Counted from the first letter of the stretch, positions 1-9,360 are shown. The stretch: DNA of 64,000 bases from Clostridium sp. Marseille-P299 (GCF_900078195.1 NZ_FJVE01000006.1:188501-252500); one strand, 5' to 3'. The notes: generated by a model not told the origin, from the letters alone. Numbers and translations: made by a program.

Positions 1-584
1 TCTTCTCCACGTTCTATAATCTTTGCATATGCATTTTTATTTAATTTACCAACCACCTCTGAATCTGAAGATGCTTCTTTACGGATGTTTAAAGATTCAT
101 TTACATTTGCAATTACTTTATCAAAGGTTACAACTTCTTCTACTTCTTCTGGTGTTTCTTCGGTATCCAATGATAAAAGACCAATCTCCATTTCATCTTC
201 ACTGGAAGCTAAGCTTATTCCTTCGTTTGCATCAGAAGCAACTTCTGTTGTTTGTTCGTTATCGGTATTATTTTGTTCTTCATTGTTTGTGTAAGTATCA
301 TCTATTGTCTTATCCTCTAAGACAGCTCTCATACGAAAGTTAACGAATTCTTCTGAATTTATATCTTTCGTATCTGTAATATCTTCAAGATTAAGTAATA
401 CTGAAGTAAAAATTTCTTCCTGCTTTTCACTTGTACTCTCTTTTTCATAGTCTGCTGCAAAAACTTTCTTATCTCTATTTTTTAACTGGTTCTTTTGTAG
501 TAAGAAAACATCTGCTAACATCATTGTGATGAAGAAACACATGCCAATTACAAGCAAGGTTGTAATTTTATACTTTTTATTCAT
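1..584 (-). CDS. Membrane-anchored SH3-domain protein (N-terminal part, runs off left edge)
   Basis: The gene starts at ATG 584 after an AAAGGA ribosome site and is still open at base 1, so only about 194 codons are visible. Residues 8-28 form one hydrophobic segment, which is a signal anchor or uncleaved signal peptide. A long acidic, low-complexity linker follows. From about residue 155 a bacterial SH3 (SH3b) domain begins, with the typical ANVNESLNIRKEASSDS pattern. In Clostridia this layout usually precedes a cell-wall hydrolase domain (NlpC/P60 or SleB type), but that part lies outside the window, so the enzymatic role is inference. It has its own consensus promoter at 706-734. Confidence 0.8.
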   Translation of the reverse strand, partial: MNKKYKITTLLVIGMCFFITMMLADVFLLQKNQLKNRDKKVFAADYEKESTSEKQEEIFTSVLLNLEDITDTKDINSEEFVNFRMRAVLEDKTIDDTYTNNEEQNNTDNEQTTEVASDANEGISLASSEDEMEIGLLSLDTEETPEEVEEVVTFDKVIANVNESLNIRKEASSDSEVVGKLNKNAYAKIIERGE

Positions 585-705
585 GGTTGACTATTCCTTT
601 CGATGTTTATAGCTGTCTTGAAATGATATCTGATAGATTAAATATCATCTTTGTTACAGAACAACTACATAATCTAATGAATTGTTACGAATTTATTACA
701 TGATT

Positions 706-734
706 ATTGTACCAAACATATGAAATTCTGTCAA
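706..734 (-). promoter_or_regulatory. Consensus sigma-A promoter for the SH3-domain gene
   Basis: On the minus strand there is TTGACA (729-734), a 17-bp spacer and TACAAT (706-711). The predicted start near 699 gives a leader of about 115 nt to the ATG at 584. Confidence 0.85.
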
Positions 735-835
735 CCTCTGGAACAAGATTTATAATTTTCCAGCATTTATAAGGCTTTGAACTAAGTCGAATTATGAAAT
801 ATTATTTACTTTATTACAAATCAGTTAACATTTTA

Positions 836-1723
836 TTAATCCAGAACTAAATTTAGATATGCTTCACCAGCACCTAGCTTCAATTTACTATGATCTATAT
901 TTCCATAAAACATTCCAAATGGTCTTAGTGTTCCATCTTTTAAATGATTTTTAGAGGAGCGAAACTTGATTTGATTGCATTTAAAATCATCTGCAAGAGC
1001 TTGAAATACATAAGGAATTTTACTAGCACTTAAGGAACTTTCCTTCACAACAATCATCCCCTCATGAATATAATACATGATAAAATAATTGTCCTCTCCA
1101 ATTATAATTTTCTTAGTTTTTCCACCAAGAAACTCATTTTCTTTTATGGCATATTCTATTTCAGATATCCCCCAATTAATATATCCAAGCCCTTCAAAAA
1201 ACTCGTCTCTAAGTTTTTTATATTCAAATGGAGTGATATCTCCGATGATAACTTCTTCATTAATCTCATTTTCTTTGAAACTACTTGCAGTTACCATATT
1301 TGAAAGATCATCGAATTCTTTTTGCTCTTCCTTCATATAGAATAAAGTCTGGTATCCTTGCTTTTGATAATACTGAAATAATTGTTCATTGGCAGGTACT
1401 AAAATAGTAGCAATGCCTTGCCTTATAAGCTCCTGATTCGCATAGCGTAATAATTTACCAGCAATTCCTCTTCCTCGATAATTTACCAAAGTTCCTACCG
1501 CATAAACATAGCGGACTGGTATATAACCATCCGCTGTTCTCATAGTCGCTGGAAGTAAATTCAACATACCAACAACCTTACTATCTTCTTTATATATAAG
1601 TGTTTCTTTTTCTAAACAGTGTTCTGAGAAAAAGAAATCAATATACTCATCGCTATCACCAAAACATTCTTTCCATAATTCTTTAATTCCTTTAAGGTCC
1701 TCATCCGTTGCAAAAGTAATCAT
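836..1723 (-). CDS. GNAT-family N-acetyltransferase with C-terminal extension
   Basis: This 295-residue protein has a GNAT fold in its first half. The acetyl-CoA pyrophosphate loop is visible as RGRGIAGK at residues 83-90, after the beta-strand YVYAVGTLV. The C-terminal half (about 150-295) resembles the sterol-carrier-like extension of larger clostridial GNAT proteins. The substrate is unknown. An AAGGAGA site lies 6 nt before the ATG. It lies 53 nt downstream of the DUF2156 gene on the same strand, so the two are probably co-transcribed, and both are predicted acyl- or aminoacyl-transferase folds. A soluble cytoplasmic enzyme is expected. Confidence 0.8.
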   Translation of the reverse strand: MITFATDEDLKGIKELWKECFGDSDEYIDFFFSEHCLEKETLIYKEDSKVVGMLNLLPATMRTADGYIPVRYVYAVGTLVNYRGRGIAGKLLRYANQELIRQGIATILVPANEQLFQYYQKQGYQTLFYMKEEQKEFDDLSNMVTASSFKENEINEEVIIGDITPFEYKKLRDEFFEGLGYINWGISEIEYAIKENEFLGGKTKKIIIGEDNYFIMYYIHEGMIVVKESSLSASKIPYVFQALADDFKCNQIKFRSSKNHLKDGTLRPFGMFYGNIDHSKLKLGAGEAYLNLVLD

Positions 1724-1776
1724 GAATATCTCCTTTTCTAAGAAACCCTCAATACTATTTTAGTAAGCAAATCAAA

Positions 1777-2664
1777 CTAAATTAGTCTTGCTACATACTT
1801 ATCTAATAAAATATCAGGATAATAAGACGTCTTTGCCTTTCTAAGGCCTTCATCCCCTAGGTCTTCCTCACGATTTACATACATATACTCCTGACAATTA
1901 TGTTGTACAAATTGCTGATTTATCATAGGATAAGCTCCTTGAATATTCGCAAATGCTTTTTCAATATGAATATCAAAGGTATCTTCCGTAATTTGACTTC
2001 CAACCGTATATGCAATCACTTTTCCTTCTCTTCGTATAAGACCACCAACTAAACCTAATTCTTTGTAATTTGCAAAAGCTTCTTTTACTGCACAGAGCTC
2101 GTGATTAAGACTTGGATCATCAATGCAATTGTACATTTTGCACCATTCATCATTCATTATTAGACAATCCTTCATATTACTATCTGAAATATCTTCATAA
2201 TTCCAGTCTGGATTGTCTTTGAATCTTGCAATATGATTTCTTTTTCCATGTAGTTTCTTTCCTGCAAGATTACTTAACTTCTCAACGGTATAAATATATT
2301 CTGACTCATCTCGATTTGTAGTAATTTCAAAGCGATTTGGAAATAATTCATTTAATACATCCGCTTGCTCTTTTATCATACTTCTTAAAATAAATGGAAT
2401 GTTTTTTTCCTTTGCATCTTCCATTAATTTTTCAATCACTTTTTTGATATCTCCTTGGCCAGCTGGATAACTATAAAATCTTTCCTCATCCTTGCCACTT
2501 CTTGAACAATAAAAACCATCAACATTTGCTATCTCAAGTTGATATTGTTTGCTCCAAATATAATTATTTACAAATGTATATTCACAACTACGTGAATTTC
2601 CTTGTTGTAAACATTTTTCTATCCATTCTCTATCTGTTATTTGTATCGGTCTAAATTCAATCAT
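1777..2664 (-). CDS. DUF2156 / phosphatidylglycerol-lysyltransferase C-domain-like protein
   Basis: This 295-residue soluble protein has the pattern of stand-alone DUF2156 (LPG synthase C-terminal, GNAT-like) proteins: an N-terminal EFRPIQITDREWI segment, a YTFVNNYIW core, and a central GKKLHGKRNHIARF stretch. Larger relatives (MprF) transfer aminoacyl groups to lipids. This protein lacks the membrane domain, so its acceptor is unknown. AAAGGAAA precedes the ATG. It is probably the first gene of a two-gene unit with the GNAT gene at 836-1723. The name rests on family pattern recognition. Confidence 0.75.
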   Translation of the reverse strand: MIEFRPIQITDREWIEKCLQQGNSRSCEYTFVNNYIWSKQYQLEIANVDGFYCSRSGKDEERFYSYPAGQGDIKKVIEKLMEDAKEKNIPFILRSMIKEQADVLNELFPNRFEITTNRDESEYIYTVEKLSNLAGKKLHGKRNHIARFKDNPDWNYEDISDSNMKDCLIMNDEWCKMYNCIDDPSLNHELCAVKEAFANYKELGLVGGLIRREGKVIAYTVGSQITEDTFDIHIEKAFANIQGAYPMINQQFVQHNCQEYMYVNREEDLGDEGLRKAKTSYYPDILLDKYVARLI

Positions 2665-2750
2665 AATTTTCCTTTCGTTGCTTTTCTACCATGATTCTCT
2701 TATGGTAATCCTACTGTCATTATTAATAATATTTATTCTTTCCGTAATGT

Positions 2751-2762
2751 TGATAATTATCA
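2751..2762. promoter_or_regulatory. TGATAATTATCA palindrome upstream of the DUF2156-GNAT unit
   Basis: A perfect 12-bp palindrome lies about 90 bp upstream of the DUF2156 start. It resembles a compact Fur/PerR-type half-site pair (TGATAAT/ATTATCA), but it is short and in AT-rich DNA. No matching promoter was pinned down. Confidence 0.25.
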
Positions 2763-2849
2763 TAAAAGTACACTTTATTATTCCATGAACAAAATGCGTA
2801 TATACTCTTGTTACTCCGATTACTTCGCCGTCATTATAAGATAAATTAA

Positions 2850-2905
2850 CAAAAACCTGCCTCCTTTTTGCAACCTGTAAATATGTAACAAAAAGAAAAG
2901 CAGGT
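2850..2905 (-). terminator. Probable intrinsic terminator of the CBS-ACT gene
   Basis: On the minus strand ACCTGC (2900-2905) pairs with GCAGGT (2855-2860), and CTTTTTG pairs with CAAAAAG inside it. A T-rich stretch follows. The structure sits just past the TAA at 2921. Confidence 0.5.
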
Positions 2906-2920
2906 ATAATATTTCGCATT

Positions 2921-3556
2921 TTATTTTGTATTAACTCTTACATCAAAACCTTTTTTAACGAGTCCTTTGACTACACTATCAAAGTGCTCCGTATCAATAC
3001 GTACAAATATTTCTTGAAGTCCCATTGTTTCTGTATTAATTATAACAATATTCTTAATATTACCATCGTATTTAGCAATGGTTTCTGTAATTCTAGCAAG
3101 TGTTCCCTTGTAATCATAAGAGTAGATTGTAATTGTATTATAATTTTCCCCATATAATTTCTGATATTCTTTAAAGATTGCTTGCTGTGTTACAATTCCA
3201 ATGAGCTCTTCTTTCTTATCAACAACTGGAATAAAACGAAATTTTGAAGATATAAACATTCTTGCTGCTTCTTCAATTGGTGTATTCTCTGAAATCGCTA
3301 GTAATTTAGTACGCATCATCTCACGAACTGGCAATTTAACAAATTCCTCTTTCGTCCCAGTAAACTCACGAAAAAATGTCTCATAAATATGCTGTTTTGA
3401 TAAAGCACCCGCAAATTTTTTGTGATCAACAACTGGCATTGATAATAGATTATGCTCATCTATAATAGCTAATGCTTCCTCTATTGTATTATCTATAGAT
3501 ATACATTTTAAATCAACAAAAGGTTTCATAATTGCTTTTACTTTCATAACATTCAC
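2921..3556 (-). CDS. CBS-pair plus ACT domain protein (AcuB-like)
   Basis: The 211-residue protein has two CBS motifs (about 5-60 and 75-130; MKPFVDLKCISIDNTIEEAL and VVDKKEELIGIVTQQAIFKE) and a C-terminal ACT domain (about 140-211; TITIYSYDYKGTLARITETI). CBS pairs bind adenosine nucleotides and ACT domains bind amino acids, so a ligand-sensing regulatory role is likely, but its target is not evident. The start is probably GTG at 3556, 6 nt after AGGA. An ATG three codons later is possible but worse spaced. It is transcribed divergently from argH, and its promoter overlaps a palindrome (3643-3682). Confidence 0.8.
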   Translation of the reverse strand: MNVMKVKAIMKPFVDLKCISIDNTIEEALAIIDEHNLLSMPVVDHKKFAGALSKQHIYETFFREFTGTKEEFVKLPVREMMRTKLLAISENTPIEEAARMFISSKFRFIPVVDKKEELIGIVTQQAIFKEYQKLYGENYNTITIYSYDYKGTLARITETIAKYDGNIKNIVIINTETMGLQEIFVRIDTEHFDSVVKGLVKKGFDVRVNTK

Positions 3557-3642
3557 ACGCCTTCCTGCTAATTATTATGGATAATCATAACCCATTTTCG
3601 TTACTCTTAGTATATTCAATTACTAAGATAGTTCTATAATTA

Positions 3643-3682
3643 ATTATAATAATTTTATACTAAAAAAGCAAGTTCAACTTGC
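3643..3682 (-). promoter_or_regulatory. Promoter with overlapping palindromic operator candidate, CBS-ACT gene
   Basis: On the minus strand TTGCTT (3666-3671), 17 bp and TATAAT (3643-3648) form a promoter. A perfect 15-bp palindrome, GCAAGTT-C-AACTTGC (3668-3682), overlaps the -35 box, which suits a repressor site. The cognate regulator is unknown. Confidence 0.5.
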
Positions 3683-3855
3683 ATATTCATTGAAAACAAG
3701 ATACTATTATACAAGAAAAACATTAGTTTTTTTATGATACATCTTCGCTGCTTGTTTTAAATACTTTATAACTGCGAAGTGATACTATGTTAAGTTACCT
3801 AAATACAAATTATGTTGATAAGGCTGAAATGATAAACTAGAAAAGAGGTAATAAT

Positions 3856-5238
3856 ATGAAACTATGGGGCGGGCGCTTCACAAAAGAAACCAATCAATTA
3901 GTACATAATTTTAATGCTTCCATTTCCTTTGACCAAAAATTTTATCATCAAGATATTAAAGGTAGCATTGCACATGTTACAATGCTTGCAAAACAAGGAA
4001 TTTTAACAAACGAGGAACGCGATAAAATTATTACAGGCCTTGAAGGTATTCTAAAAGATATTGAAGATGGTACTCTATTAATAGATGGTGCTAGCGAGGA
4101 TATCCACAGCTTTGTAGAAGAAAATCTTACAAAACGAATTGGTGAAGCTGGCAAAAAACTTCATACAGGAAGAAGCCGTAATGACCAAGTTGCTTTAGAT
4201 ATGAAGTTATATATTCGTGATGAGATTACGGAGATAAAAGAACTTGTGTACAATTTACTTTTAACTCTTCATACTCTTATGAAGGATAATCTTGAAACTT
4301 ATATGCCAGGTTTTACACATTTGCAAAAGGCACAACCAACGACGCTAGCACATCATTTGGGAGCTTATTTTGAAATGTTTAAACGTGACCTTAGTAGATT
4401 AGACGATACTTATACAAGAATGAATTATTCACCACTTGGTTCAGGCGCATTTGCAGGGACAACCTACCCTTTAGATCGTGAATATACAGCATCACTTCTT
4501 GGCTTTGTTGGCGCAACGAATAACAGTATGGACTCCGTTGCAGATCGTGATTATCTCATTGAATTATTAAGTGCTTTATCTACCATAATGATGCATCTTA
4601 GCCGTTTTAGTGAAGAAATTATTATATGGAATTCAAATGAATATCGTTTTGTAGAAATTGACGATGCTTACTCCACTGGAAGTAGTATTATGCCACAGAA
4701 AAAGAATCCAGATATCGCAGAGTTAGTTCGTGGTAAAACTGGTCGTGTTTATGGTTCATTAATTTCTATTTTAACCACCATGAAAGGCTTACCTTTGGCA
4801 TATAATAAAGATATGCAAGAAGATAAGGAACTAACCTTTGATGCTATCGATACCGTAAAGGGATGTATCTCATTATTTACTGGGATGCTTTCTACAATGC
4901 GTTTTCGTAACGATGTGATGGCTGCTAGTGCAAAGAACGGTTTTACAAATGCTACAGATGCTGCTGATTATTTAGTAAATCACGGCGTAGCTTTTCGTGA
5001 TGCCCATGGTATTATTGGTGAACTTGTACTATATTGCATTGATAAAAATTGTTCCTTAGATGATTTAAGCATTGATGAATTTAAGAAAATTTCTCCAGTG
5101 TTTGAGAATGATATTTATGAAGCAATTAGCCTTAAAACCTGCGTTGAAAAACGTAATACCAAAGGAGCACCTGGTCTTATTGCAATGAAAGAAGTATTAT
5201 CTTCAAATGAAATGTATTTAAATAATTTATCAAAATAA
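3856..5238 (+). CDS. argH: Argininosuccinate lyase
   Basis: The 460-residue protein is full length for ArgH. It converts argininosuccinate to arginine and fumarate, the last step of arginine synthesis, in the cytoplasm as a homotetramer. The start [10 protein letters not shown] and the fumarase/aspartase superfamily signature [12 protein letters not shown] (from residue 275) are diagnostic; that loop carries the catalytic serine. [12 protein letters not shown] and the [10 protein letters not shown] histidine block are also present. GAGGT precedes the ATG by 7 nt. argG is not adjacent. A CBS gene follows after 52 nt on the same strand. No convincing ArgR box or promoter was identified upstream. 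Confidence 0.97.
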   Translation: MKLWGGRFTKETNQLVHNFNASISFDQKFYHQDIKGSIAHVTMLAKQGILTNEERDKIITGLEGILKDIEDGTLLIDGASEDIHSFVEENLTKRIGEAGKKLHTGRSRNDQVALDMKLYIRDEITEIKELVYNLLLTLHTLMKDNLETYMPGFTHLQKAQPTTLAHHLGAYFEMFKRDLSRLDDTYTRMNYSPLGSGAFAGTTYPLDREYTASLLGFVGATNNSMDSVADRDYLIELLSALSTIMMHLSRFSEEIIIWNSNEYRFVEIDDAYSTGSSIMPQKKNPDIAELVRGKTGRVYGSLISILTTMKGLPLAYNKDMQEDKELTFDAIDTVKGCISLFTGMLSTMRFRNDVMAASAKNGFTNATDAADYLVNHGVAFRDAHGIIGELVLYCIDKNCSLDDLSIDEFKKISPVFENDIYEAISLKTCVEKRNTKGAPGLIAMKEVLSSNEMYLNNLSK

Positions 5239-5290
5239 AATGAATGTAAACTAGCTAATAACTGCCTTTTATTATTCGGAGGTAAACACA

Positions 5291-5713
5291 ATGAATATTT
5301 TATACTTCTTAACTCCCAAAAGTGATGTTACTTATGTTTATGATGATTTTTCATTCATCGAAACATTAAATGTACTTGAAGAAAAACGTTATTCCGCAAT
5401 ACCAATTATTAATAAAAATGGTAAATATATTGGTACTTTAACAGAAGGTGACATGCTTTGGGCAATTAAGAATGACTTTGATCTTTCTGTACAAAACCCT
5501 GAGAAAATTCAAATTACGCAGGTTCAAAGAAGAAAAGATAATCAACCAGTGAAAGCAGATGCTAACATGGAAGATTTAGTGAGCAAAGCGATGAGCCAAA
5601 ACTTTGTACCAGTCATTGATGACAATGGTATATTTATTGGAATTATAACTCGAAAAGATATTATACAATATTGTTATACACATTGTGAAAAACAGGAAAA
5701 AGTACGTAAATAA
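5291..5713 (+). CDS. CBS-pair domain protein
   Basis: This 140-residue protein is almost entirely one Bateman module: CBS1 at about 8-60 (YSAIPIINKNGKYIGTLTEGD) and CBS2 at about 80-135 (NFVPVIDDNGIFIGIITRKD). There is no attached enzyme domain, so it probably acts as a nucleotide-binding regulatory partner of an unknown protein. GGAGG lies 8 nt before the ATG. It follows argH by 52 nt and ends at a bidirectional terminator, so it is probably read through from argH. Confidence 0.85.
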   Translation: MNILYFLTPKSDVTYVYDDFSFIETLNVLEEKRYSAIPIINKNGKYIGTLTEGDMLWAIKNDFDLSVQNPEKIQITQVQRRKDNQPVKADANMEDLVSKAMSQNFVPVIDDNGIFIGIITRKDIIQYCYTHCEKQEKVRK

Positions 5714-5721
5714 AATATAAA

Positions 5722-5816
5722 AAAAGCTGTAACAAAATAGAATTATTTTTGATATGATGCCTGTCAAGCAGACAAGTATCATATCAATATAAATACTATT
5801 ATGCTACAGCTTTTTT
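5722..5816. terminator. Large bidirectional terminator between CBS gene and sdpI
   Basis: The outer arms AAAAAAGCTGTA (to 5731) and TACAGCTTTTTT (5805-5816) pair, and an inner GATATGAT (5751-5758)/ATCATATC (5778-5785) stem adds to it. Each strand has a T-tract, as expected between convergent genes. Confidence 0.85.
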
Positions 5817-5875
5817 ATTATTATATTTTTATCTTGCACTCTTTTCTTAAGAAATTTGATCAAACTTTCCATATC

Positions 5876-6529
5876 TCATTTTAGATACTTTTCTCTACGA
5901 GTAATAAAATACGAATAATACATTGTAATAATTACTCCCACAATTAGAAACCATACAACAAACCGATTCAATATTTTATTTTGTACTACTCCAGCAATAA
6001 TCATCAATAGCCCTTCTATCGCTATAATATATCCTAAAAAACGATTGGATTTCCTCCAACAATTATTGTCAGTCATTGTCAAATGTGTTCTTATTCCCAC
6101 AAGGTAATTTCTTCTAACCGTTGGTAGATAGTTTCCTAATATAATGAAACAAATTCCAAACCCGATGGGAGCAATCATTTTATAATTGATATCTATTGAT
6201 AATCCCGTTGAAACACTTACCCATGAAGAAACAATCATCATAAGAACTAATGGCCATCGTAACTTATTGCCTACCACGGGATGTTTCATTAAACTACTGT
6301 TTCCTGAATCTTTCATCAAAATAAAATCATGAAATAATAATATGAGAATTGGTGCTGCACCAATTAAAAAAATATACTTTTTATCCACGTAATTATCTAT
6401 TTGCCATTGACTATTCCAATGTATTCCTATCTTCCCATCAATGAAAAAATAACTTAATGCACAGCCTATAAATGATAATGTAGCAATTAGGTATATTAAC
6501 ACATCCGATTTTGTTCTTTTATTCTCCAT
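5876..6529 (-). CDS. sdpI: SdpI-family membrane protein (immunity/signal-transducing type)
   Basis: This 217-residue protein has about six membrane segments. It carries the family hallmark GIRTHLTMTDNNCWRKSNR in its second half and the N-terminal DUF1648-like HWNSQWQIDNYVDKK segment. SdpI of Bacillus subtilis (207 residues) protects against the SdpC cannibalism toxin and sequesters SdpR at the membrane. Here no sdpC-like toxin gene was seen, so immunity to a self-made toxin is not supported; envelope stress sensing or toxin resistance is more likely. GGAGG precedes the ATG. It is the last gene of ABC ATPase - permease - sdpR - sdpI, 61 nt after sdpR. Confidence 0.85.
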   Translation of the reverse strand: MENKRTKSDVLIYLIATLSFIGCALSYFFIDGKIGIHWNSQWQIDNYVDKKYIFLIGAAPILILLFHDFILMKDSGNSSLMKHPVVGNKLRWPLVLMMIVSSWVSVSTGLSIDINYKMIAPIGFGICFIILGNYLPTVRRNYLVGIRTHLTMTDNNCWRKSNRFLGYIIAIEGLLMIIAGVVQNKILNRFVVWFLIVGVIITMYYSYFITRREKYLK

Positions 6530-6590
6530 AGATACTTACCTCCATTTTGTAGTTTACTATAATAATTCAACTATTTCTTATCGGTTTGAA

Positions 6591-6857
6591 TTATTGTTGT
6601 CCATGATTGCTAAAATCAAAAAACCACTTTACAATGTCTTGAAAAACTGTTGTATTTAGAGAATAAACAATATTTTGTCCCTGTCTCTCATCAATAACAA
6701 GACCAGCATTTTTTAAAATACTTAAGTGATGACTAATTGAAGGTTTGCTAATTTGAAAATATTCTGCTATCTCTCCTGCGTTTCTATCTTTCTCTGATAA
6801 TAATTCAAGTATCTTTCTACGAGTTGGATCTGAAAGTGCCTTAAACGCATCGTTCAA
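6591..6857 (-). CDS. sdpR: SdpR-like ArsR-family autorepressor
   Basis: An 88-residue winged-helix ArsR/SmtB protein, the same size as SdpR (90). The start MNDAFKALSDPTRRKILELL and the recognition region ISKPSISHHLSILKNAGLV are typical. There are no metal-binding cysteines, which also fits SdpR rather than ArsR. The start is TTG at 6857, supported by GGGGGAG 5 nt upstream. That ribosome site overlaps the stop of the permease gene, so translation may be coupled. The probable operator is the 34-bp palindrome at 9527-9560 over the operon start site. Confidence 0.88.
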   Translation of the reverse strand: MNDAFKALSDPTRRKILELLSEKDRNAGEIAEYFQISKPSISHHLSILKNAGLVIDERQGQNIVYSLNTTVFQDIVKWFFDFSNHGQQ

Positions 6858-6869
6858 TTTATCTCCCCC

Positions 6870-8456
6870 TTATAACTTAGCCACAAGTTGATCTGCCTTT
6901 TTATTTAAATTCAAATGCATTAAAATTGAAACTACCAAAACAATAACTATGGTTGTGATTACTAAAAGTTCATAATTAATAAAAGAAAACACAAATATCA
7001 TTGCAGTAGGAATTCCAACTGTTACCATAGGGCTTAATACTCCAATCATTGAGGCTGCACTTTGCTTCACAACAACTGTTTCATTAGTCCAATCAAATAC
7101 AGGAAATTTCAAATTAATAAATAAGCCGAATACCGCAGTAAAATACGAATATGAAAGCGGTAACAAGATATTTAGAAGCATTTGAACCGCATTTAATTTA
7201 AATTGTATTCCTAAGAGAATCCCGCCAATTAGCACCGTTGGAACCGTTAAAGTCAAGTTTACTAGCATCTTTGATAAAAACCAATCACTTGCTTTAATAG
7301 GAGCTGATTTTATAATCCATAAATTTTTACCTTCCAGCGATATGGATGAAGATGTTGTGGATGCCATCGCTACCATTAAAGCAATTCCAAATGGCAGAGT
7401 TTGTTGAATGACTGTAAGTGCCTCTTTTGTTTCAAGAATCAATTTAATTTGTTCTGGTTGAACAAAAAACATAATAATTGATCCAAGAATAAGAAAAATT
7501 AATCCAAAGCTTGTATTCATTACATAAATAGATGTTGAAAAATATCTCTTAAGCTCCTTTTTATACAAAGCCTTTAACGAACTTACTTGATTTACTTCCT
7601 TAAATTCAAATTTTGATGAGATTCTTTGTGCCATAATTCCAGAATTTAATTTTCTAAATAACTTACCAACAATTACAGCAAAAGCAATAAATGCAACTAC
7701 CGATATAGCAATAAAGCCTATATATGCAATAACGTTTCCTTCCGTAATTCCTTGTAAATATAGTTCAGCAAGGGGATACATCTGATTCATCTGATCTCTA
7801 AGCATTGTCCCTATTTGAGCTAATTGCTGCTCATTTTGAATAAATAATAAGGCAACCATAAGAAACATAAAAAACAAAATTGATAATACTGTATTGATTG
7901 CATTTTTATATTTAAAACGGCTAGAAACAGCAGCTAATACAACTCCAATAACGGATGCAAGTATAATTGGTATTAACGGTATAAAAAATACAGACAAAAT
8001 TGTTAAGATATAAAAACTTATGTTAGGGTGCGCTAGGTATCCGTATACAATAATTCCCGGAATCATAATAATAATCGTAAAATAAATATTTATGATATAC
8101 AATAGCAATACTCTACTTGCTACTACTGAACTTGTTTTTACTGGTAAGGACATAACAAGATCGTAATCCTTAAAACCGAATAACGTTCCTTTCACCTTAT
8201 AAATAGTTGTAATTAAAGTAATTAAACAGGTAACTGCCATCAGAAATCCTGGAAGTACATCAAGCTCTCCTACCATTTGCATCACACTGCCCATTGACAT
8301 GCTATAGGAAAAGGAAATAAATGAAAAAAGAAGAAATCCTAGCCCTAATATAGCTAAGGCACTCATTTGTTTTTTCTTGTCCTTTTTTTTCTTTATATTT
8401 AAAAAGTCAAGTGCAGAGCCAATCTGCATTCTTGTTAATGTTATAATTTGCTTCAT
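6870..8456 (-). CDS. ABC exporter permease, large ABC-2-like subunit
   Basis: The protein has about 528 residues and a dozen or so hydrophobic segments, including 38-60, 75-100, 120-145, 160-185, 195-212 and several in the last 200 residues. It has no ATPase motifs. The ATG at 8456 is chosen over an upstream in-frame TTG at 8468 because GGAG lies 6 nt before it. It follows the ATPase stop by 15 nt and is followed 12 nt later by sdpR, so the two ABC genes form one exporter controlled with SdpR/SdpI. The substrate is unknown; a peptide or membrane-active compound is an inference from context. Confidence 0.8.
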   Translation of the reverse strand: MKQIITLTRMQIGSALDFLNIKKKKDKKKQMSALAILGLGFLLFSFISFSYSMSMGSVMQMVGELDVLPGFLMAVTCLITLITTIYKVKGTLFGFKDYDLVMSLPVKTSSVVASRVLLLYIINIYFTIIIMIPGIIVYGYLAHPNISFYILTILSVFFIPLIPIILASVIGVVLAAVSSRFKYKNAINTVLSILFFMFLMVALLFIQNEQQLAQIGTMLRDQMNQMYPLAELYLQGITEGNVIAYIGFIAISVVAFIAFAVIVGKLFRKLNSGIMAQRISSKFEFKEVNQVSSLKALYKKELKRYFSTSIYVMNTSFGLIFLILGSIIMFFVQPEQIKLILETKEALTVIQQTLPFGIALMVAMASTTSSSISLEGKNLWIIKSAPIKASDWFLSKMLVNLTLTVPTVLIGGILLGIQFKLNAVQMLLNILLPLSYSYFTAVFGLFINLKFPVFDWTNETVVVKQSAASMIGVLSPMVTVGIPTAMIFVFSFINYELLVITTIVIVLVVSILMHLNLNKKADQLVAKL

Positions 8457-8471
8457 AACAATCTCCAATCC

Positions 8472-9185
8472 TTATTTTTCATCAACTAATTCCATAAATA
8501 CTTCTTCCAAACTTTGATTTCCTTTTACATCATTGGTTAATCCAGAACTAATTAATTTTCCGCCTTTAATGATTGCGATTTTATTACAAAGTTTTTCTGC
8601 TACTTCAAGAACATGTGTTGAAAAAAAGATAGCACTGCCTTCTGCACATAGCTCACTCATAAATGTTTTTAATAAGTGGGATGCTTTTGGATCTAGACCT
8701 ACAAAAGGTTCATCTAATAACATAAGCTTTGGCTTATGTATCAATGCAGAAATAATTGCGAGCTTCTGCTTTATACCATGAGAATAAGACCCTATGGAAT
8801 CTCCTAAGTTTTGTGTAATATCAAAAGCATCTGCAAATTTTTTTATTCTCGTTTCTCTATCTGATTTTGCTACCTCAAATAAATCTCCGATAAAATTCAA
8901 ATATTGGATTCCTGTTAAATGTTCATATAAATCAGGATTATCAGGGATATACGCTGTTAGCTTTTTACATGCAACTGGATCTTTTTTTATAGAAATTCCA
9001 TTGATTAAAATTTCACCCTCCGTAAAATCAAGTACTCCAGCAATTGCACGTAGTGTGGTGGTTTTTCCCGCTCCATTATGACCAATAAACCCATAGATAT
9101 CACCAGCCTCTACAGTTAACGTAAGATTATCTACCGCCTTCTTCGTATTGTTATAAGTTTTTGTAAAATTTTTAATTTCTAACAT
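8472..9185 (-). CDS. ABC transporter ATP-binding protein
   Basis: The 237-residue ATPase has Walker A GHNGAGKT (about 36-43), Walker B LMLLDEP and a switch histidine in STHVLEVA. The signature is non-canonical (YSHGIKQKL) and the Q-loop region reads YIPDNPDLYEHLTG, both usual in CcmA/BcrA-like exporters. The reading frame is open for a further 49 codons upstream, but ATG 9185 has AAGGGG about 7 nt before it and starts the conserved MLEIKNFTKTY block, so the longer form is rejected. It is the first gene of the four-gene ABC-sdpR-sdpI operon, about 370 nt downstream of the promoter. Confidence 0.88.
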   Translation of the reverse strand: MLEIKNFTKTYNNTKKAVDNLTLTVEAGDIYGFIGHNGAGKTTTLRAIAGVLDFTEGEILINGISIKKDPVACKKLTAYIPDNPDLYEHLTGIQYLNFIGDLFEVAKSDRETRIKKFADAFDITQNLGDSIGSYSHGIKQKLAIISALIHKPKLMLLDEPFVGLDPKASHLLKTFMSELCAEGSAIFFSTHVLEVAEKLCNKIAIIKGGKLISSGLTNDVKGNQSLEEVFMELVDEK

Positions 9186-9199
9186 AATAATCCCCTTTC

Positions 9200-9280
9200 T
9201 TGCCCAGGTTCTTTGGGCAAAACAAGTTTGTGGTGTGTAAGCACAAACTTGCGTGTGAAAATTGTTTTCTATTTTCACAC
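9200..9280 (-). promoter_or_regulatory. Three consecutive perfect hairpins just upstream of the ABC ATPase
   Basis: The leader holds three adjacent perfect stems. TTGCCCA (9200-9206) pairs with TGGGCAA (9214-9220), CAAGTTTGTG (9223-9232) with CACAAACTTG (9242-9251), and GTGTGAAAAT (9253-9262) with ATTTTCACAC (9271-9280). They end 15 nt before the ATG, next to the ribosome site. They could control mRNA stability or translation. Confidence 0.7.
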
Positions 9281-9360
9281 TAGCCTTCATGCTACTAAAG
9301 CCTCTTAATTTCAAATTGAAATGCTTTTTCAAATTTGCTGTTATAAATTTTTGTGTTATT

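Noticed and set aside
2686..2919. 77-codon minus-strand ORF after the CBS-ACT gene
   Set aside because: It has no ribosome site of its own, no recognisable domain, and overlaps a probable terminator and upstream regulatory DNA.
9186..9332. N-terminal extension of 49 codons on the ABC ATPase
   Set aside because: The conserved domain starts at MLEIKNF with a strong ribosome site; the extension reads through three RNA hairpins.
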